Positions 5,675-12,365 of a stretch of 13,074 bases of DNA are shown here, piece by piece. The stretch's first letter is position 1, and every line of letters begins with the position of its first letter. The position numbers and the translations under genes were made by a program. This stretch comes from an uncultured Faecalibacterium sp. Its GTDB lineage: Bacteria > Bacillota > Clostridia > Oscillospirales > Ruminococcaceae. The stretch is from positions 1 to 13,074 of the forward strand of contig CAAFSR010000360.1 in the NCBI GenBank assembly GCA_900765705.1, given 5' to 3'. The notes beneath the pieces were generated by a model. The model saw nothing but the letters and a program-made list of their open reading frames with translations. It was not told the DNA's origin and searched no databases.

Positions 5675-6358
5675 ATGTTTGAAGCACTTTTATCCAACCG
5701 CACGGTCGGCGTGCTGGCCGAGGCGCTGCCCCGTATCCTGACGGCAGGCCTGACCATGACCATTCCGCTGACCCTTCTCTCCTTCTTTTTTGCCATGATC
5801 ATCGCGGTGGCGGTGGCGCTGGTGCAGTATGCCAACGTGCCGGTGCTGCGGCAGGTCGCCCGGTTCTACATCTGGGTCATCCGGGGCACGCCGCTGCTGG
5901 TGCAGCTGTTCATCATCTTTTACGGCCTGCCCAGCGTGGGCATCATGCTGGATGCCTTTCCGGCGGCGGTCATCGCCTTTGCCTTCAACGAGGGTGCTTA
6001 CTGCGCCGAGACCATGCGCGGTGCGCTGGAAAGCGTGCCGCAGGGGCAGCTGGAAGCCGGGTACTGCGTGGGCATGAGCTGGTGGCAGATCATGCGCCGC
6101 ATCGTGCTGCCGCAGGCACTGCGTACCGCCGTGCCTGCGCTGTCCAACTCCCTCATCGGCATGATCAAGGACACCTCGCTGGCCTCCAACATCACGGTGG
6201 CAGAGCTGTTCATGGCCGGGCAGCGGGTAGCCGCCCGCACCTACATCTTTCTGCCCATCTACTGCGAGGTGGCTGTGGTGTATCTGCTGTTCTGTACCGT
6301 CATCACCAAGCTGCAGGCGCTGCTGGAACGTCAGCTCAACGCCCGCGGCTTCCAGTAA
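5675..6358 (+). CDS. Polar amino acid ABC transporter permease (HisM/TcyB-like)
   Basis: Membrane subunit, 227 aa, of an ABC importer for polar amino acids. About five hydrophobic segments fit the HisM/GlnP family. WVIRGTPLLVQLFIIFYGLP (67-86) is the characteristic family stretch. The cytoplasmic EAA loop, which docks on the ATPase, reads EAGYCVGMSW...LPQA (127-148). GAGG lies 8 nt before the ATG at 5675. The ATPase gene follows after 18 nt and the binding lipoprotein after a further 200 nt, giving a complete importer with one permease, which would act as a homodimer. Promoter features upstream suggest MerR-type control. Substrate is inferred only from the binding protein, which resembles cystine binders. 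Confidence 0.9.
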   Translation: MFEALLSNRTVGVLAEALPRILTAGLTMTIPLTLLSFFFAMIIAVAVALVQYANVPVLRQVARFYIWVIRGTPLLVQLFIIFYGLPSVGIMLDAFPAAVIAFAFNEGAYCAETMRGALESVPQGQLEAGYCVGMSWWQIMRRIVLPQALRTAVPALSNSLIGMIKDTSLASNITVAELFMAGQRVAARTYIFLPIYCEVAVVYLLFCTVITKLQALLERQLNARGFQ

Positions 6359-6376
6359 AAAGGGAGGGGTGCACCT

Positions 6377-7177
6377 ATGGCTATGCTTGAGATCCGCAAT
6401 GTGCAAAAAACCTTCCGCACCTATGCAAAGCCCGGCCTTTTCCACCGCCCCGGTGCGCAGAAGGTCACCGGCGAGCTGCCCGTGCTGCGCGGGGTGGACC
6501 TGACCGTGGAAAAGGGCGATGTGGTGGCCATTCTGGGGCCGTCCGGCTCCGGCAAGACCACCCTGCTGCGCTGCCTGAACTTCTTGGAGACCGCCGATGC
6601 CGGGCAGCTGGTGTTTGACGGCGAACGCTTCGACCTTGCTCATGCCAGCCGCGCCGACATTGCCCGGCTGCGCAAAAAGACGGCCTTTGTATTCCAGAAC
6701 TACAACCTGTTCCGCAACAAGACCGCCCTGCAGAACGTGACCGAGGGGCTTATCGTAGCGCGTAATCTGCCCAAGGAGCAGGCGGAGGAGATCGGCATGA
6801 AGATGCTTGCCAAGGTCGGCCTTGCCGACCGCGCCGACTACTACCCCCGCCAGCTTTCCGGCGGGCAGCAGCAGCGGGTGGCGATCGCCCGCGCCCTTGC
6901 CGCCGACCCGGAGATCATTTACTTTGACGAGCCCACCAGCGCTCTTGATCCGGAGCTGACCGGCGAGGTGCTCAGCGTGATGCGGCAGCTGGCCGAGGAG
7001 GGCATGACCATGCTGGTGGTCACCCATGAGATGGGCTTTGCCCGCAATGTTTCCTCCAAGACCGTGTTTATGGAAAACGGCGTGGTAGTGGAGCAGGCCC
7101 CCTCTCAGCAGTTCTTTGCATCCCCCAAGGAGGAGCGCACCCGGGCTTTCCTGCGCAGGATCGCCCATACGGAATAA
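6377..7177 (+). CDS. Polar amino acid ABC transporter ATP-binding protein
   Basis: Cytosolic ATPase subunit, 266 aa. Motifs in order: Walker A GPSGSGKTT (54-62), Q-loop Gln107 in VFQNYNLF, signature LSGGQ (160-164), Walker B IIYFDE (180-185), D-loop SALD (188-191) and switch His217 in VTHEM. The Q-loop and LSGGQQQR context are typical of the GlnQ/TcyC group. It is somewhat longer than usual because of an N-terminal insert (about residues 14-35, rich in basic and Pro residues) between the first strand and the start of the next one. The ATG at 6377 has GGAGG 9 nt upstream; a second ATG two codons later is less well placed. It is co-transcribed with the permease. A structured 200-nt gap follows. 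Confidence 0.93.
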   Translation: MAMLEIRNVQKTFRTYAKPGLFHRPGAQKVTGELPVLRGVDLTVEKGDVVAILGPSGSGKTTLLRCLNFLETADAGQLVFDGERFDLAHASRADIARLRKKTAFVFQNYNLFRNKTALQNVTEGLIVARNLPKEQAEEIGMKMLAKVGLADRADYYPRQLSGGQQQRVAIARALAADPEIIYFDEPTSALDPELTGEVLSVMRQLAEEGMTMLVVTHEMGFARNVSSKTVFMENGVVVEQAPSQQFFASPKEERTRAFLRRIAHTE

Positions 7178-7209
7178 AACCCTCTCAACCTCGCTGCTGA
7201 CAATACCGC

Positions 7210-7240
7210 AAACTTTCCCGGCAGGGCGGCGGGAAGTTTT
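7210..7240 (+). terminator. Hairpin after the ATPase gene, possible partial terminator
   Basis: AAACTTTCCCG (7210-7220) pairs with CGGGAAGTTT (7230-7239), ten pairs with one bulged T and a 9-nt loop, ending in a TTTT run. It lies 33 nt past the ATPase stop. It could terminate part of the transcript or protect the 3' end of the permease-ATPase mRNA. Confidence 0.45.
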
Positions 7241-7245
7241 CCAAA

Positions 7246-7319
7246 GCAAGTGTCCGCCGGGGTGGGACCCTGCTGCCGCAGGCAGTAGGGCGGGCGATGG
7301 AATGGCCCGACTCACTTGC
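7246..7319 (+). ncRNA. Candidate structured leader RNA before the binding-protein gene
   Basis: Three nested or adjacent helices can be drawn. P1 is GCAAGTG (7246-7252) with CACTTGC (7313-7319). P2 is CCCTGCTGCC (7268-7277) with GGCAGTAGGG (7281-7290), ten pairs with one G-T and a GCA loop. P3 is CGGGC (7291-7295) with GCCCG (7305-7309). P2 abuts P3, and P1 closes both into a three-way junction with a 15-nt GC-rich single-stranded joint. It ends 59 nt before the lipoprotein ATG. I do not recognise it as a known riboswitch class. It may be a cis-regulatory RNA, an mRNA-processing element or a REP-like palindromic unit. Confidence 0.4.
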
Positions 7320-7321
7320 GT

Positions 7322-7334
7322 GGAAAAGCTTTCC
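7322..7334 (+). other. Small hairpin near the lipoprotein start
   Basis: GGAAA (7322-7326) and TTTCC (7330-7334) around AGC, immediately after the three-way junction. Its 3' arm could also pair with part of the neighbouring leader, so it may take part in the fold. Weak on its own. Confidence 0.3.
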
Positions 7335-7378
7335 GATGACCTGCCAGACCAATATTTTTTAATGGAAAGGATATTACT

Positions 7379-8206
7379 ATGAAACGTAGAACCTTTATTT
7401 CCCTGATGGGCGTTATGGCCGCCGCCGGGGTGCTGAACCTGACCGGCTGCTCCTCCAAGGACGCTGCCTCCAGTACCGCCGGTCCCGCACCGCTGGATAA
7501 GCTGTCCAGCATCCGGAAAAGCGGCAAGCTGGTGGTGGCGCTGGAGGGCGCATGGCAACCGTGGAGCTACCACGATGCCTCCGACACGCTGGTGGGCTAC
7601 GACGTGGAGGTGTCCCGCGCCATTGCCGAAAAGCTGGGCGTTGAGCCGGAGTATGTGGAAAGCGACTGGGACAGCCTGTTCGCCGGTCTGGACGCCGGCC
7701 GCTACGACATGGTGTGCAACGGCGTGGAAGTGACTGAGGAGCGCGCCAAGACCTATGCGTTCACCACCCCCTACGGCTACATCCACACTGCGCTGGCGGT
7801 GCGCAAGGACAATGCCGACATTACCAGCTTTGAGGACCTGAAGGGCAAGACCACCGCCAACAGTCTGGCTTCCACTTACATGGAGCTGGCCGAAAGCTAC
7901 GGCGCTACCGTGCAGGGCATCGACACGCTGGAAGAGACCATCCAGCTGCTGACCGCCGGCCGCATTGATGCCACCCTGAACGCGGACGTCTCCTTCTACG
8001 ACTACCTGAACGTCCACCCGGACGCAGACTTCAAGCTGGTGGCACAGACCGCCGAAGCCTCTCATGTGGCCATCCCGGTGCTCAAGAGCGAGAATACCGC
8101 CTATCTGGACGCGCTGAACACCGCCATTGAGGAGCTGCGCGCCGACGGCACCTTAAAGACCCTGAGCGAGAAGTACTTCGGACAGGATATCTCTTCTGAA
8201 AATTAA
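7379..8206 (+). CDS. Amino acid (cystine-like) ABC transporter substrate-binding lipoprotein
   Basis: Extracellular receptor of the importer, 275 aa, type II periplasmic-binding-protein fold of the SBP_bac_3 family. An N-terminal signal peptide ends in the lipobox LTGC, so Cys24 is the predicted lipidated residue. KRRTFIS at the N terminus also resembles a Tat motif. GYDVEVSRAIAEKLG (73-87), WDSLFAGLDAGRYDMVCNGVEVTEERA (97-123) and FTTPY (128-132) are the classic ligand-site segments. Arg122 is the expected carboxylate-binding arginine. This pattern is closest, from memory, to FliY/TcyA-type cystine binders, but substrate is inference. AAAGGA lies 7 nt before the ATG. A structured leader separates it from the ATPase gene, and a strong terminator follows, so its dose may be set separately from the membrane subunits. 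Confidence 0.9.
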   Translation: MKRRTFISLMGVMAAAGVLNLTGCSSKDAASSTAGPAPLDKLSSIRKSGKLVVALEGAWQPWSYHDASDTLVGYDVEVSRAIAEKLGVEPEYVESDWDSLFAGLDAGRYDMVCNGVEVTEERAKTYAFTTPYGYIHTALAVRKDNADITSFEDLKGKTTANSLASTYMELAESYGATVQGIDTLEETIQLLTAGRIDATLNADVSFYDYLNVHPDADFKLVAQTAEASHVAIPVLKSENTAYLDALNTAIEELRADGTLKTLSEKYFGQDISSEN

Positions 8207-8225
8207 GCTTTACCATGCATCCCTG

Positions 8226-8259
8226 CACCGCTGTGGAAAACCCGCAGCGGTGTTTTTTT
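8226..8259 (+). terminator. Terminator of the ABC importer operon
   Basis: CACCGCTGTGG (8226-8236) pairs with CCGCAGCGGTG (8242-8252), eleven pairs including one G-T, loop AAAAC, followed by seven T's. Strong factor-independent terminator 20 nt past the lipoprotein stop. Confidence 0.92.
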
Positions 8260-8270
8260 GCGTTCGTCCA

Positions 8271-8301
8271 TTGACTTATGCAATATTATATGCTATATAA
8301 T
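8271..8301 (+). promoter_or_regulatory. Promoter of the padR operon
   Basis: TTGACT (8271-8276) with TATAAT (8296-8301) at 19 bp, or TATATA (8294-8299) at 17 bp. The start near 8306-8308 leaves about 35 nt before the ATG. The -10 lies inside the 23-bp palindrome. Confidence 0.75.
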
Positions 8302-8304
8302 ATT
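8282..8304. promoter_or_regulatory. Perfect palindromic operator, probable PadR autoregulatory site
   Basis: Arms AATATTATAT and ATATAATATT flank GCT: ten perfect pairs. It covers most of the -35/-10 spacer and the -10 itself. PadR-family repressors commonly bind AT-rich dyads in their own promoters, so repressor binding here should occlude RNA polymerase. Confidence 0.65.
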
Positions 8305-8341
8305 ATAGAAACAGACCACACCGAAAGGAGGCTGTTCCCAC

Positions 8342-8659
8342 ATGAGTTTTCCCATCAGTGCTGCGTTGCTGGATGCCATTGTGCTGTCCGTGGTAGCGCA
8401 GGAGCCGGAAGGTACCTACGGCTACAAGATCACCCAACAGGTCACCCACACGCTGGAACTGAGCGAATCCACCCTGTACCCGGTGCTGCGCCGGCTGCAG
8501 AAAGACCAGCTGCTCACGGTCTACGATGCGCCCTTCAACGGCCGCAACCGCCGCTATTATCAGATCACCTCCGCCGGGCGGGAGCAGCTTGCCGCCTACG
8601 CGCAGGAGTGGAGCCGCTACCGTTCTTCCATTGACACATTTTTCAGAGAGGTGGAATGA
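8342..8659 (+). CDS. PadR family transcriptional regulator
   Basis: 105-aa winged-helix DNA-binding protein with the PadR domain filling the whole protein. Seen: the N-terminal helix LLDAIVLSVVAQEPEGTYGY, recognition-helix segment ESTLYPVLRRLQKDQLL (42-58) and wing GRNRRYYQITSAGREQL (67-83), with a short C-terminal helix for dimerisation (PadR-s2 type). AAAGGAGG lies 10 nt before the ATG. The DUF1700/DUF4097 gene begins 3 nt after the stop, so the two are translationally coupled. The perfect palindrome over the promoter suggests autorepression. The inducing signal is not evident. In Firmicutes this pair recurs as a cell-envelope stress or membrane-associated module, but its function is poorly defined. 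Confidence 0.9.
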   Translation: MSFPISAALLDAIVLSVVAQEPEGTYGYKITQQVTHTLELSESTLYPVLRRLQKDQLLTVYDAPFNGRNRRYYQITSAGREQLAAYAQEWSRYRSSIDTFFREVE

Positions 8660-8662
8660 TTT

Positions 8663-9778
8663 ATGACCCGTACTGCATTTCTTGCTGCGCTGGAGCAGCT
8701 TCTGGCCCCCTTGCCGGAGGCCGAGCGCAAGGACGCTTTGAGCTATTACGAGGATTATCTGGATACCGCCGGGCCGGAAAATGAAGCCCGCGCCATTGCA
8801 GAGCTGGGCAGCCCGGAGGAGGTCGCCCGCAAAATTCTGGACGAGCAGACCCCGGCAGACAGTTCTGCCGCCCCGGCATCCCCTGCCCGCAAGCCGCGTT
8901 CCCGCTGGCGCATGGTGCTGGGCGGCGGGCTGGCGGTTCTGGCAGTGCTGGTACTGTTTTGCTTTTTCTTTCAGCACGCCAAAGCCACCCCGGTGCAGCC
9001 GGTCGAGTCCATCTCTCCTGCCTCGGAAATTCCTGCTCCCTCTGCGGAAACAGCTGCCGAGAGTGCCTCCACGCAGCCCGCAGTTCCCGTTTCCACTCCA
9101 GACGGCTTGACTTTCTCCCTCTCTGCTGAGATGGTCAGCGATAAACTATCGCTGAAGTTGGACTATGGTACCATTCTCTTTGTTGTTGACACAAACGCTT
9201 CCGACATCACTCTACAGTTTGACGGTTTCAGGACCCGGTATCTCACCCATTCCAACAAAAAAGACGGAACCACAGAGTTTTCCTACCATATCCCGAAATA
9301 CTACGATCTCCCTGATGCTGACAGTGCTGTGCTCACCATTACAGTTCCGGAAAATATCCTGCATGAGGTAGACATTGATCTTGCTATGGGCGATGTTGAC
9401 CTTGGCACGCTCTCCGTGGAAGAGCTGGATCTGGAACTTGCCATGGGGAACGTCTCTGCCGACAGCCTGACTGTGAAGGACGCGGATTTCACTCTTGCCA
9501 TGGGTGCCTGTCGCATTGACCATCTGACCGCACCGGAATTCGATGCCGAACTTTCCGTGGGCGACTGCACGATCGGTATGCTGTCCGGTGCTCGGGATGT
9601 CAGCATCTCGGTCATCACCGGCGATACCGACTTGACTCTGGAGGGCAGCGCCTCGGACTATACCCTCGTCACCAATGGGCTTAATGGCACCTCGATCCAT
9701 GATGGCAAGGCAAACACCTCTCGTAAAATTTCCCTCACTTCCGTCACCGGCGATTTCTCCATCTCCTATGCGAATTGA
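8663..9778 (+). CDS. DUF1700 - transmembrane - DUF4097 beta-solenoid protein
   Basis: 371-aa predicted single-pass membrane protein. Residues 1-60 are a helical cytosolic domain of the DUF1700 type (YYEDYLD, AIAELGSPEEVA). A single hydrophobic helix spans about 84-103. A Ser/Pro/Ala/Glu-rich linker (108-146) leads to a beta-rich outer domain resembling DUF4097 (putative adhesin). Within it a regular repeat begins at Asp237, Asp256, Asp275, Asp294 and Asp312: three exact 19-residue steps then one of 18. The first three repeats share LAMG, as expected for a right-handed beta-solenoid. The start follows the padR stop by 3 nt. Base composition from about 9130 to 9360 is visibly lower in GC than the rest of the gene. 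A sensor or effector of the PadR circuit is plausible; the molecular role is unknown. Confidence 0.8.
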   Translation: MTRTAFLAALEQLLAPLPEAERKDALSYYEDYLDTAGPENEARAIAELGSPEEVARKILDEQTPADSSAAPASPARKPRSRWRMVLGGGLAVLAVLVLFCFFFQHAKATPVQPVESISPASEIPAPSAETAAESASTQPAVPVSTPDGLTFSLSAEMVSDKLSLKLDYGTILFVVDTNASDITLQFDGFRTRYLTHSNKKDGTTEFSYHIPKYYDLPDADSAVLTITVPENILHEVDIDLAMGDVDLGTLSVEELDLELAMGNVSADSLTVKDADFTLAMGACRIDHLTAPEFDAELSVGDCTIGMLSGARDVSISVITGDTDLTLEGSASDYTLVTNGLNGTSIHDGKANTSRKISLTSVTGDFSISYAN

Positions 9779-9793
9779 CCCCTGAACGCAGAG

Positions 9794-9841
9794 CACCCCC
9801 GGCATCCGAACGAAACGAAAACGGATGCCGGGGGTGTTTTT
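9794..9841 (+). terminator. Terminator of the padR operon, shared with the uvrC end
   Basis: CACCCCCGGCATCCG (9794-9808) and CGGATGCCGGGGGTG (9822-9836) form a perfect 15-bp stem with a 13-nt loop, followed by TTTTT on the plus strand. The uvrC stop (9840-9842, minus strand) overlaps the T-run. On the minus strand the stem is followed by CTCTGCG, so it is a strong terminator only for the plus strand. It may still be the 3' end structure of uvrC mRNA. Confidence 0.9.
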
Positions 9842-11693
9842 ATGCTTCCCTGTGAAAATACTCGTAGATGGTCTGCGCCAGCTGCCTGCCCACGCCGGGG
9901 GTGTTTTCCAGCTGGTCGGGGGTAGCTTCCTTCACCGCGCCCACGCTCTTGAACTGCGTCAGCAGGGCTTTGGCGGTCTTGGGGCCTACGCCCGGCACCT
10001 CGGTCAGGGTGGAGGAGTAGCTTTTCTGCTTCATCTGCTGCTTGCGGTAAGCGTTGGCAAAGCGGTGGGTCTCGTCCTGAATGGCGGTGATGAAGGTAAA
10101 GGTGCCGCGGTTCATGTTGATGGCAATTTCCCGCCCGTCGCTGTCCACGATGGCGCGGGTGCGGTGGTGGTCATCCTTTACCATGCCGTACAGCGGTACA
10201 TCTGCCAGCGCCGTACCGGCAAGCGCCTCCTTTGCGGCGCTTACCTGTCCCCTGCCGCCATCCATCAGCAAAAGATCCGGCTTCTGCCCGAACCAGTTGC
10301 CGCCGGGCTGACCGTTTTGCGCCTGTGCGGCATATTTTTCGTACTCTGCCGCCCGGCGGGAAACAGTTTCTGCCAGCGAGGCGTAGTCGTCCGTGCCTGC
10401 AACCGTTTTCATCTTAAATTTGCGGTAGCCCGCCTTGAAGGGCTTACCGTCCTTGAAGGTGACCATGCCGCAGACGCTGCTGCCGTCGCCCCAGTTGGAG
10501 ATATCGTAGCTCTCGATGGCGCGGGGCGGCTTTGCCAGTCCCAGCACCTGCGCCAGCTCGTCCAGCAGTTTTTCCTCCCGGGCGTAGCGGCCGCTCTCCC
10601 GCGCCAGACGCTCCACCGCGTTTGTGTGCGCCATCTCCACCAGATGCGCCTTATCGCCCCGCTGGGGCACATACAGCTGCACCTCGCTGCCGCGCTTCTG
10701 GTTCAGCGCCTGCTGCAAGGCATCCACATCCGGCGGCAGCGCGTCCACCGCAATGACCTTGGGGATCTGCTCATCGTCCAGATAGTACCGGGGCAGAAAT
10801 TCTTCCCGCACCGCGTCGATATCCGAGGTATCGTGGAACAAAAACTCCCGCTTATCAGTCAGCCGTCCCTCCCGGAAGCGCAGCACCGCCGCGCACACGC
10901 TGTCCGGCGTGCCCGCCAGCGCCACCACGTCCATCTCCACGTCCGGATCTACCACCACCTTCTGCCCTGCCGTCAGCTTGGTGATGGCGGCGATCTGATC
11001 CCGCAGAAGAGCGGCGGTCTCAAATTCCAGCCGGTCGGAGGCCTCCTGCATCCGCTCGTTGAGGGTTTTCAGGATATCCTTTTTGCCGTAGCGGATGAGG
11101 TGCACTGCGTTTTTGACCGCCTGATTGTAGGTCTCGCAGCTAATTTTTCCGCTGCACACCGCCATACACTTGCCGATGTGGGCGTTCAGGCAGGGGCGTC
11201 CCTTGCCGATTTCCTGCGGAAAGCGCTTGGAGCAGCGCGGCAGCAAAAAGGCATCCATGGCCGTTTCCGCCATCTGCCGCGCCGCAAAGCTGGAGGTGTA
11301 AGGGCCGATATACTCCGCCCCGTCCTCCTCCTTTTGCAGAGTGAAGGAAAGACGCGGCCACTGCTCCCGGGTGACGCGGATATAGCTGTAGCCCTTGTCA
11401 TCCTTGAGCAGGATGTTGTACTTGGGCGTATGCGCCTTGATCTGGCTGGCCTCCAGCACCAGCGCCTCAAACTCGCTTTGGCAGACGATGACATCAAAGG
11501 CGTAGGCGTGGGCGATCATCTGGCTGACCTTGTTATCGTGGGGCACGCCCTCGCGGAAATACTGGCTTACCCGGATGCGCAAGCGCTTGGCCTTGCCGAT
11601 ATAAATGATAGTGTCGCTTTTATCCCGGATGATATACACCCCGGGCAGTAGCGGCAGCATACAGGCTTTTTGATAGAGCTCGGCCTTGGTCAT
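9840..11693 (-). CDS. uvrC: Excinuclease ABC subunit C
   Basis: Dual-incision endonuclease of nucleotide excision repair, cytosolic, acting on DNA pre-marked by UvrB. The 617-aa product has full length. In order: GIY-YIG nuclease (GVY 18-20, YIG 31-33) for the 3' cut; a four-cysteine cluster (Cys154, 168, 176, 180), the [4Fe-4S]-type ligand set known in UvrC; a UVR motif around 203-238 that binds UvrB; the RNase H-like nuclease for the 5' cut with Asp397 (SYDISNW), Asp478 (LLMDGG) and His543 (DETHRF); and two helix-hairpin-helix elements near the C terminus (VPGVGPKTAKALL, TPGVGRQLA). The ATG at 11691-11693 has GGAGG/AAGG 6-10 nt upstream. The frame extends 37 codons further but without a site. 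No clear promoter lies between it and the HPr terminator. Confidence 0.96.
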   Translation of the reverse strand: MTKAELYQKACMLPLLPGVYIIRDKSDTIIYIGKAKRLRIRVSQYFREGVPHDNKVSQMIAHAYAFDVIVCQSEFEALVLEASQIKAHTPKYNILLKDDKGYSYIRVTREQWPRLSFTLQKEEDGAEYIGPYTSSFAARQMAETAMDAFLLPRCSKRFPQEIGKGRPCLNAHIGKCMAVCSGKISCETYNQAVKNAVHLIRYGKKDILKTLNERMQEASDRLEFETAALLRDQIAAITKLTAGQKVVVDPDVEMDVVALAGTPDSVCAAVLRFREGRLTDKREFLFHDTSDIDAVREEFLPRYYLDDEQIPKVIAVDALPPDVDALQQALNQKRGSEVQLYVPQRGDKAHLVEMAHTNAVERLARESGRYAREEKLLDELAQVLGLAKPPRAIESYDISNWGDGSSVCGMVTFKDGKPFKAGYRKFKMKTVAGTDDYASLAETVSRRAAEYEKYAAQAQNGQPGGNWFGQKPDLLLMDGGRGQVSAAKEALAGTALADVPLYGMVKDDHHRTRAIVDSDGREIAINMNRGTFTFITAIQDETHRFANAYRKQQMKQKSYSSTLTEVPGVGPKTAKALLTQFKSVGAVKEATPDQLENTPGVGRQLAQTIYEYFHREA

Positions 11694-11769
11694 GCAGTAC
11701 CTTCCTCCGTGTTTGCGGGATGGGACTTCCTGCAATGGAAAGCCCTTTGCTCCCGGTAAAAAGCGTATC

Positions 11770-11800
11770 AAAAAAGCGGCAGGGAGATCCCCGCCGCTTT
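11770..11800 (-). terminator. Terminator of the HPr gene
   Basis: Read on the minus strand AAAGCGGCGGGG (11800-11789) and CCCTGCCGCTTT (11784-11773) form twelve pairs with one G-T, loop ATCT, running into TTTTTTG. It lies about 20 nt past the HPr stop and just before the uvrC leader. Confidence 0.9.
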
Positions 11801-11820
11801 CCATACCATGTTATACAGAC

Positions 11821-12084
11821 TTACTCTGCAAAGCCGGACTCCACCAGCTTGATCAGGCCATCCACGGCAGCCTGCTCATCAGCGCCGTCAGCGATGATGC
11901 GGATGGTGGTGCCGCCCACGATACCCAGAGACAGAACGCCCAGCAGGCTCTTTGCGTTCACGCGGCGTTCTTCCTTTTCGACCCAGATGGAAGACTTGAA
12001 CTCGTTTGCCTTCTGGATAAAGAAGGTAGCCGGACGAGCGTGCAGACCAACCTGATTTTCAACGGTAACTTCTTTTACGTACAT
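11821..12084 (-). CDS. ptsH: HPr phosphocarrier protein
   Basis: 87-aa cytosolic phosphocarrier. The domain covers the whole protein. GLHARPA (13-19) carries His15, which accepts phosphate from enzyme I and passes it to PTS EII components. NAKSLLGVLSLGI contains Ser46, the regulatory serine that HPr kinase phosphorylates in Firmicutes for CcpA-mediated catabolite control. Presence of His15 separates it from Crh, which lacks it. AGGAG lies 9 nt before the ATG. The gene is monocistronic, with its own promoter and terminator, and ptsI is not adjacent, unlike the ptsHI operon of Bacillus. The symbol follows the family; a specialised HPr-like paralogue cannot be excluded. Confidence 0.93.
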   Translation of the reverse strand: MYVKEVTVENQVGLHARPATFFIQKANEFKSSIWVEKEERRVNAKSLLGVLSLGIVGGTTIRIIADGADEQAAVDGLIKLVESGFAE

Positions 12085-12151
12085 AGTAAAGCGCTCCTAT
12101 CTAATATCGTTTTGGTGTACAAAAGCATAGTGTGCCTGTTGTGTTACACTC

Positions 12152-12180
12152 ATTTTAGCGCAAGTCGAAACGCTTGTACA
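12152..12180 (-). promoter_or_regulatory. Promoter of the HPr gene
   Basis: Minus strand TGTACA (12180-12175), 17-bp spacer, TAAAAT (12157-12152). Predicted start is near 12145, a leader of about 60 nt. The spacer contains an imperfect dyad (CAAGTCG and CGCTTG in plus-strand terms, 12161-12176), a possible operator. No good CcpA cre site was recognised. Confidence 0.6.
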
Positions 12181-12255
12181 GACCCCTTTTGCATTTTTGG
12201 CGGTTTTCCCAATGAAACAGGGAGCATTTTTCAGGTTTTGTACAAAGACAATAAA

Positions 12256-12305
12256 ATTATACCCCGAAGGTTAGAGGGGTAATACAAAAGTTTTCAACAA
12301 CTTTT
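12256..12305 (-). other. Two dyads between the trmD fusion gene and the HPr gene
   Basis: TACCCC/GGGGTA (12260-12281, 6 pairs, 10-nt loop) adjoins TATAAT on the minus strand (12261-12256) followed by TTTTATTG. AAAAGTT/AACTTTT (12286-12305) is an AT-rich hairpin beside it. On the minus strand these could form a weak terminator for the upstream trmD fusion gene, or a second promoter (TTGTAT, 20 bp, TATAAT) with a dyad in the spacer. The sequence does not decide between them. Confidence 0.35.
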
Positions 12306-12365
12306 AGACTGCCGGGGAGTTTTCCTCTGAATTTTGTGTATTTTCACCGATATTTCCGGCGCGGC

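Noticed and set aside
7259..7272. GGGGTGGGACCCTG in the lipoprotein leader, resembling the T-box antiterminator core.
   Set aside because: The match breaks after GGNACC, there is no following terminator helix, and no specifier-loop stem could be drawn; it also forms part of the 10-bp P2 hairpin.
7353..7358. TATTTT as a -10 box for a separate lipoprotein promoter.
   Set aside because: The matching -35 (TTTCCG) is poor and the start site would leave almost no leader before the ribosome binding site.
11694..11804. N-terminal extension of UvrC to 654 aa.
   Set aside because: The extra 37 residues overlap the HPr terminator and lack homology-like features; the ATG at 11693 has a good ribosome site and gives the standard start.
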